Position numbers and translations under genes: made by a program. 13,049 nucleotides of DNA from an uncultured Clostridia bacterium (GTDB lineage: Bacteria; Bacillota_A; Clostridia; TANB77; CAG-508): the NCBI GenBank assembly GCA_949747745.1, contig CATKFT010000116.1, forward strand, positions 1 through 13,049, given 5' to 3'. Below the pieces are notes generated by a model that saw only the letters and a list, made by a program, of their open reading frames with translations, was not told the DNA's origin and searched no databases. This document shows, piece by piece, positions 8,322 through 13,049 of this stretch (its first letter is position 1; each line of letters begins with the position of its first letter).

Positions 8322-8732
8322 ATGGAAGATAGAGAAATGGAATTTATATGTGGAGAAAATTGTCCGCATTATAAAAAGATAGATGAAGTAAAGAAAAAAG
8401 AGCCAAATACAGAAGAAATTTTAGTATTATCGGATATGTTTAAATTATTTTCTGATAATACTAGACTTAGGATTATTTGTAGTATTCTAAATACCGAACT
8501 TTGCGTATGTGATTTATGTGAGCTTTTAGAGCTTAACCAATCTACTGTATCACATCAACTAAGTTTACTTAGAAATGCTAAGCTTGTAAAATATAGGAAA
8601 GAAGGTAAACAAGTTTATTATAGCCTAAAAGATGAACATATTGAAAAAATAATATCTTTAAGCTTAGAACATATGCAACATGAGCGGATTTATAAAAAAT
8701 TAAAAATGAGGGGGAAAAATAATGTCTTGTAA
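8322..8732 (+). CDS. CadC/SmtB-type metal-sensing repressor (ArsR family)
   Basis: A winged-helix dimer that represses its own operon and leaves DNA when it binds a toxic metal. Cys10 and Cys14 (CGENC), with Cys61 and Cys63 (ELCVCDL), match the four-Cys alpha-3/N site of CadC (Cys7, 11, 58, 60), which prefers Cd, Pb and Bi. Asp104, His106, His117 and His/Glu120-121 fit the alpha-5 Zn site. The recognition helix is NQSTVSHQLSLLRNAKLV (72-89) and the wing is KEGKQVYY. AGGAGGT (8311-8317) precedes ATG 8322. As read, the gene ends at 8732 and overlaps the ATPase start by 11 bases, with a non-family tail after His120. The tail starts at an in-frame CGG (8685-8687). If C8685 is skipped the protein ends GFIKN at TAA 8701-8703, leaving a clean ribosome binding site for the next gene. 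Which end is real is open. Confidence 0.92.
   Translation: MEDREMEFICGENCPHYKKIDEVKKKEPNTEEILVLSDMFKLFSDNTRLRIICSILNTELCVCDLCELLELNQSTVSHQLSLLRNAKLVKYRKEGKQVYYSLKDEHIEKIISLSLEHMQHERIYKKLKMRGKNNVL
8682..8688 (+). other. Possible fourth +1 site (CGG near the end of the ArsR gene)
   Basis: GAG-C-GGA-TTT has the same form as the sites in galE, the RND gene and polC. Skipping C8685 moves the stop from 8730-8732 to 8701-8703 and removes the overlap with the ATPase gene. Its ribosome site GAGGGGG (8708-8714) would then be free. The protein tail is not conserved in this family, so homology cannot confirm it. Confidence 0.45.
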
Positions 8733-10593
8733 TCATTGTGATAATTGCAATATGCAAAACCATGTACATCATCATGAAGAAGAAAAAGAAAGTAGGTTAG
8801 AAATTATCTTATATATAGTAGCAATAATATTTTTTGTACTATCATTTATACCAACATTAGTAAATATTAAGGTAGTATTTATAGTATTATCAATTTTACT
8901 TTCAGGATATGAACTATTATTTAATGGTATAAAAAACATTTTTAAACTAAACTTTGAAGAAGATACATTAATGACGATTGCTGTAATTGCAGCATTTTGT
9001 CTTGGGGAGTATATGGAAAGCTGTTTAGTTATTATACTTTTTAGATTAGGAGAATTTTTAGAAAAACGAGCTGTAGATAAATCTAATGAAAGTATTGAAG
9101 AAATTGTAAAAATTAAAGCAGATACAGCAAATCGTATTATAAATGGAAAAATAGAAACAGTTTCAGCAAAAGAAATAAAAATAGGAGATACTATTTTAAT
9201 AAAACCAGGAGAAAAGGTTCCATTAGATTGTAAAATTATTGAAGGAGAATCTGAAATCGATACTAAAAGTCTTACAGGGGAAAGTAATCCTGTTTATGTA
9301 GTAAAAGATATGGAGATATTATCAGGAGGAATAAATTTAACAGGAAGTATAACATGTAAAGTTTTAAAAGACTTAAATAATTCTACAGCTTCTCAAATAG
9401 TAGATTTAGTTTATCAAGCAACAAGCAATAAAGGAAAAACTGAAAAATTTATTACAAGATTTTCAAAAATATATACACCAATAGTTATTGGATTAGCCAT
9501 TTTAATTGCTATTATTCCATTTATATTCAAATTAGATGTAAAACAATGGATTATGAGAGCACTTATATTTTTAGTAGCATCATGCCCATGTAGTTTGGTA
9601 ATATCTGTTCCATTATCATTTTTTACAGGGCTTGGAAAAATATCTAAAAAAGGTATGATAATAAAAGGAACAAAACATATTGAGAATTTAGCAAATACAA
9701 ATATTATGGCATTTGATAAAACAGGAACATTAACAACTGAGAATATGAAAGTAGAAAGTATTGAAACTTTTAATAACTATACACAAAATGAAGTTCTTTC
9801 ATATATGTATAGTTTAGAATTATTGTCAAACCATCCAATAGGAACAGCAATAAAAAATTATAGTAAAGAATTAGAACAAAAAGAAGTAAAAGATTATAAA
9901 GAAATTGCAGGACATGGTTTATATGGGAAAATAGATGAAAAAGAAGTACTATTTGGAAATAGTAAATTACTAGAAAAATATGAAATTACAGAGGATAGAA
10001 AAGTACCACAAAATGCAATAGTTTTAGTTGTAGATAAAAATATAGTAGGATATATTACTTTAGAAGAAGAAATAAGAAAAGAGGTAGAAAATATAGTAAA
10101 AGATTTAAAAAATATTGGAGTAAGAGAAGTTGTAATGTTAACAGGAGATAATATGAAAAGTGCTGAAAATGTAGGAAGAAAAATAAATATAGATGAAGTA
10201 AAAGCAGGATTACTTCCAAAAGATAAGCTACAAATAATAGAAGATTTAAAAAATAAAGGAAAGAAAGTTTCTTTTGTTGGAGATGGAATAAATGATAGTC
10301 CAGTACTTGCAAGTAGCAGTTTCGGAATTGCTATGGGGGCAGGAGCTAATATTGCAAGTATAACAGCAGATGGAATATTATTATCAAATAATATAGGAAC
10401 ATTACCAAGTATAATAAAAACAGCAAGATGCACAATGAAAGTAGTAAAAGCAAATATTATTTTTTCATTAGTAGTAAAAGCTATTGTATTAACATTAGGA
10501 ATAATAGGAATAGCACCAATATGGCTTGCAATACTAGCAGATACAGGAGTAACTTTTTTAACAGTAGTTAATGCTGTAAAGAATATTAGATAA
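8722..10593 (+). CDS. Zn/Cd/Pb-exporting P1B-2 ATPase (CadA/ZntA-type) without HMA domain
   Basis: The pump expels divalent metals across the membrane with ATP. In order: a Cys/His-rich tail (C3, C6, C9, then HVHHHEEE at 14-21) in place of the usual HMA domain; paired helices near 27-65; actuator TGES (185-188); CPC in the transport helix (288-290); phosphorylation site DKTGT (D332); HP (371-372) of the nucleotide domain; TGDN (474-477); and GDGINDSP (520-527). Lys586 and Asp607 in the last two helices are the P1B-2 signature and argue for Zn/Cd/Pb rather than Cu. At 623 residues it is slightly short for CadA, as expected without HMA. GAGGGGG at 8708-8714 serves ATG 8722. It is in one operon with the sensor gene. 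All key residues are intact, and the gene contains no in-frame CGG. Confidence 0.95.
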   Translation: MSCNHCDNCNMQNHVHHHEEEKESRLEIILYIVAIIFFVLSFIPTLVNIKVVFIVLSILLSGYELLFNGIKNIFKLNFEEDTLMTIAVIAAFCLGEYMESCLVIILFRLGEFLEKRAVDKSNESIEEIVKIKADTANRIINGKIETVSAKEIKIGDTILIKPGEKVPLDCKIIEGESEIDTKSLTGESNPVYVVKDMEILSGGINLTGSITCKVLKDLNNSTASQIVDLVYQATSNKGKTEKFITRFSKIYTPIVIGLAILIAIIPFIFKLDVKQWIMRALIFLVASCPCSLVISVPLSFFTGLGKISKKGMIIKGTKHIENLANTNIMAFDKTGTLTTENMKVESIETFNNYTQNEVLSYMYSLELLSNHPIGTAIKNYSKELEQKEVKDYKEIAGHGLYGKIDEKEVLFGNSKLLEKYEITEDRKVPQNAIVLVVDKNIVGYITLEEEIRKEVENIVKDLKNIGVREVVMLTGDNMKSAENVGRKINIDEVKAGLLPKDKLQIIEDLKNKGKKVSFVGDGINDSPVLASSSFGIAMGAGANIASITADGILLSNNIGTLPSIIKTARCTMKVVKANIIFSLVVKAIVLTLGIIGIAPIWLAILADTGVTFLTVVNAVKNIR

Positions 10594-10689
10594 AATATAT
10601 TACTTCACTTATGTTAGTTTAATTCTTATAGTCTGAACATAACTAAAATTTTAAAAAATTAAATTTTATTGTTTTAAATTTAAGTATGT

Positions 10690-10700
10690 TATGATAAAAT
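10690..10700 (+). promoter_or_regulatory. Possible -10 region upstream of polC
   Basis: TATGAT (10690-10695) and the overlapping TAAAAT (10695-10700) are candidate -10 boxes. The only -35-like site I see, TTGTTT (10669-10674), lies 15 or 20 bases away, neither ideal. Between the ATPase stop and polC (10594-10727) there is also a 7-bp stem (10609-10615 with 10636-10642) with a 20-base loop, too weak to call a terminator. Confidence 0.25.
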
Positions 10701-10727
10701 AGCTCTTGTAAAAGGGGGCTTATTTTA

Positions 10728-13049
10728 ATGCAGGAAGAATTAAAAAAAGTGTATGAAATATTTAGTGATTATAATAAAGATGCAATAATTAATACATGTG
10801 AAATAGAAAAAATAAGTTTGTTTAAAAAGATTAATAAACTAGAAATGAATTTGAAATGTAAACAATATATAAAAATAAAAGAATTACTAGAATTTGAAAA
10901 TTATTTAAAGGATAGGTTTAATATTGAAAATGTAGAACTTCACACAGCGTATAGTGAAAAAACAGAAATTCCAAGCATTGAAACTTCATGGAAAAACATT
11001 GTAGAATACATTTCAGCTAAACATAAGTTAACAAAGGTAATTTTACAAAATAGTAAGGTAAAAGTGCAAGATAATATTGTAATAGTAACAGTCTTTGTAA
11101 CAGGAGTAGATTTTTTACTTGCAAGAGGTTTTGATAAAGCATTAGAAAAAATATTAAAAAGTTTATATGGAAAAACATATAAAGTAAAATATGTAGAAGA
11201 AATACATGAAGAAGAAATACAAAAAATAGAAAATAAGTCAAAAATGACAGAGAAGTATGAAATTGAAAAAGCAATTAGTGAAGCTCAAACAATAATGGAG
11301 GAAAAAGAAGAAGCCAAGGAAAACAGCAAAAAAGAGCAAGAAGAAGTAAATAAAGAAGAAGGATTAGAACGGTATTTTGCAAGAAGAATTACAAAAGAAA
11401 GAGCAAGAAGAAAAAACACCAGTAATTTTAGGAAGAAATGGAAACATTAAAGATACACTTGTTAAAGTAGCTGATATATCAATAGATAGTGGAAAAATAG
11501 CATTAGAAGGAGAAATTATTAATACAGATTCACGTGAATTAAAAAGTGGAAAATTTCTTATAATGTTTGATTTATATGATGGTACAAGTACTATAACTTG
11601 TAAAGCATTTGTAGAAGCAGATAAAGCAAAAGGTGCTATAAAAAGACTAGAAGAAGCAAAAGCTGTACGTCTTTCGGGAACAGCACAATTTGACCCATTT
11701 GCAAAAGAAATAGGAGTTATTTCAAATGTGATTGTAGAAGTACCTGCTAAGAAAAAGCAAGAAAGGATGGATAATGCAGAGGTAAAAAGAGTAGAACTAC
11801 ATATGCATACACAAATGAGCCAAATGGATGGTATGACATCTGCTACAGATTTAATAAAAAGAGCAATGAAATGGGGATGGAAATCAATTGCAATTACAGA
11901 CCATGGAGTTGTGCAAAGCTTTCCAGAAGCGCATAAGCTATTAGGAAGAGATAATAAAGACATGAAAATTATTTATGGTGTAGAAGCATACCTTGTGCCA
12001 GATAAAACTCCATGTGTAAGTTTCCCTAAAAATCAAGATATAGATACAGAATACTGTGTTTTAGATATAGAAACAACAGGTTTATCTTTTAGAACAGAAA
12101 AAATAACAGAACTTGGTGCAGTTATATACAAAAATGGAGAAGTGGTAAAAGAGTTCGAATGCTTTGTAAATCCAGAAAAACCAATTCCAGATGAAGTAGT
12201 AGAGGTTACACATATTACAGATGATATGGTAAAAGATGCACAGACTATAGAAGAAGTATTACCAAAGTTTTTAGAATTTATAGGCGATAGAGTTATAGTT
12301 GCACATAATGCAGATTTTGATGTTGGTTTTATAAAATATAATGCAGAAAAAATAGGCATGAAGCTTGAAAATACATATATAGATACGCTAAGACTTGCAA
12401 AAGATTTATTTCCAGATTATAAGAAATATAAATTAGGAATTATAGCACAAAAGCTTGGAATAAATGTAGATGTTGCACATCGTGCATTAGATGATGTTAT
12501 TACACTTGTTAAAGTGTTTAAAGTAATGATAGATATGTTAAAACAAAATAAAGTAAAAACAGTAGATGATATAGATAAATTAGGAGAAGGGAAAGCAGAT
12601 TTTAAAAAACTACCAAGCTACCATGCAATTATACTTGCTAAAAACTATGTAGGATTAAAGAACTTATATAAATTAGTATCATTTTCACATTTAAACTATT
12701 TTTATAAAAAACCAAGAATACTAAAATCATTATATAAACAGTATTCAGAGGGGTTAATACTTGGAAGTGCATGTGAAGCAGGAGAACTTTATAGAGCAAT
12801 AGTTGCAGGAAAATCAGATGAAGAAATAGAACAAATAGCAAAAGACTATGACTATTTAGAAATTCAACCAAATGGAAATAACATGTTTATGGTAAGAAAT
12901 GGAACAGTTCCAGATGAAGAAGGCTTACAAGATATTAATAAAAAAATCGTAGCTTTAGGAGAAAAACTAGGAAAGCTTGTAGTAGCAACATGTGATGTAC
13001 ATTTTATGGATCCACAAGATGAAATATATAGAAGAATTTTAATGGCAGG
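10728..13049 (+). CDS. polC: DNA polymerase III PolC, N-terminal half, with a +1 frame change (3' end outside the window)
   Basis: PolC is the family C replicative polymerase of Bacillota, with built-in 3'-5' proofreading, and is normally essential. AGGGGGC (10711-10717) serves ATG 10728. The first 214 residues are the N-terminal domain and a charged Lys/Glu linker. The starting frame then reaches CGG at 11370 and stops at TAA 11448-11450. Omitting C11370 gives GILQEELQKKEQEEKTPVIL-GRNGN and an open frame to the window end. It covers the OB domain, the PHP domain start (H-x-H at 11800-11808, ELHMHTQMSQMDGMTS), the exonuclease inserted in PHP (DIETTG, first Asp at 12064-12066; later HNADFD and HRALDD), and the rest of PHP near 12600-13000. 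This is the normal PolC order, with no other damage. The downstream frame is closed by a TAG at 11365-11367, so the change lies at 11368 or just after. Real loss of PolC is not credible, so the break reflects recoding or sequence error. Confidence 0.93.
11367..11373 (+). other. +1 frame-change site in polC (extra C before GGT)
   Basis: GAA-C-GGT-ATT. The downstream frame has a TAG at 11365-11367 and family-like sequence (TPVILGRNGN) from about 11407, so the shift lies within 11368-11406. This CGG sits at the first possible position. The linker is not conserved, so the exact base is inferred from the match to the two better-defined sites. Confidence 0.75.

Noticed and set aside
10593..10607. 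15-base exact copy of the RNA closing-stem arm (776-790) after the metal ATPase gene
   Set aside because: At this AT content one or two 15-base matches are expected by chance in a 13-kb window, and no partner arm or core lies nearby.
10609..10642. Terminator after the metal ATPase gene
   Set aside because: Only a 7-bp AT-rich stem with a 20-base loop and no clear T-run directly after it.

Overview
The window is AT-rich with very rare CGN codons, strong AGGAGG-type ribosome binding sites, and a PolC-type replicative polymerase beside a separate PolA. This points to a low-GC Bacillota, most likely an uncultured clostridial lineage. All supported genes are on the + strand. No tRNA, rRNA or CRISPR array was seen.

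Layout, left to right: (1) the C-terminal end of DNA polymerase I (polA); (2) a compact GC-rich segment at about 671-790 with a 15-bp closing stem and inner hairpins, probably a structured leader RNA, running into a membrane-anchored lytic transglycosylase; (3) galE (UDP-glucose 4-epimerase), closely linked behind it; (4) a hairpin and a decayed N-terminus that look like the left end of an IS3-family element; (5) a CmpB-like (PF06541) membrane protein with its own promoter; (6) a large RND efflux permease with a long inserted coiled coil, preceded by a palindrome that could be an operator and followed by a strong terminator; (7) a DUF4160/DUF2442 pair; (8) a metal-resistance operon of a CadC-like ArsR sensor and a Zn/Cd/Pb P1B-2 ATPase, with promoter and overlapping operator visible; (9) the first part of polC (N-terminal domain, OB fold, split PHP domain, exonuclease), cut by the window end.

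The most striking signal crosses gene boundaries. Three otherwise intact conserved genes (galE, the RND pump, polC) each change reading frame by +1, and each shift is explained by the same event: one extra C directly before a GGN glycine codon, making an in-frame CGG (C2179, C6895, C11370). A fourth in-frame CGG (C8685, end of the ArsR gene) would give a cleaner gene end if read the same way. The only other CGG in a possible reading frame is at 797, in a stretch that may be leader RNA. So the window holds no secure CGG arginine codon. PolC is normally essential in this group, so its break is unlikely to be real gene decay. Either CGG marks a recoding event (a +1 shift, or decoding of CGGN as one glycine), or there is a C-before-GG error of unusual specificity in the assembly. 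The sequence alone cannot decide, but both ideas make sharp genome-wide predictions.

Functionally the window mixes housekeeping (replication and repair polymerases, wall remodelling, sugar-nucleotide metabolism) with defence against toxic compounds (RND pump, metal ATPase and sensor).
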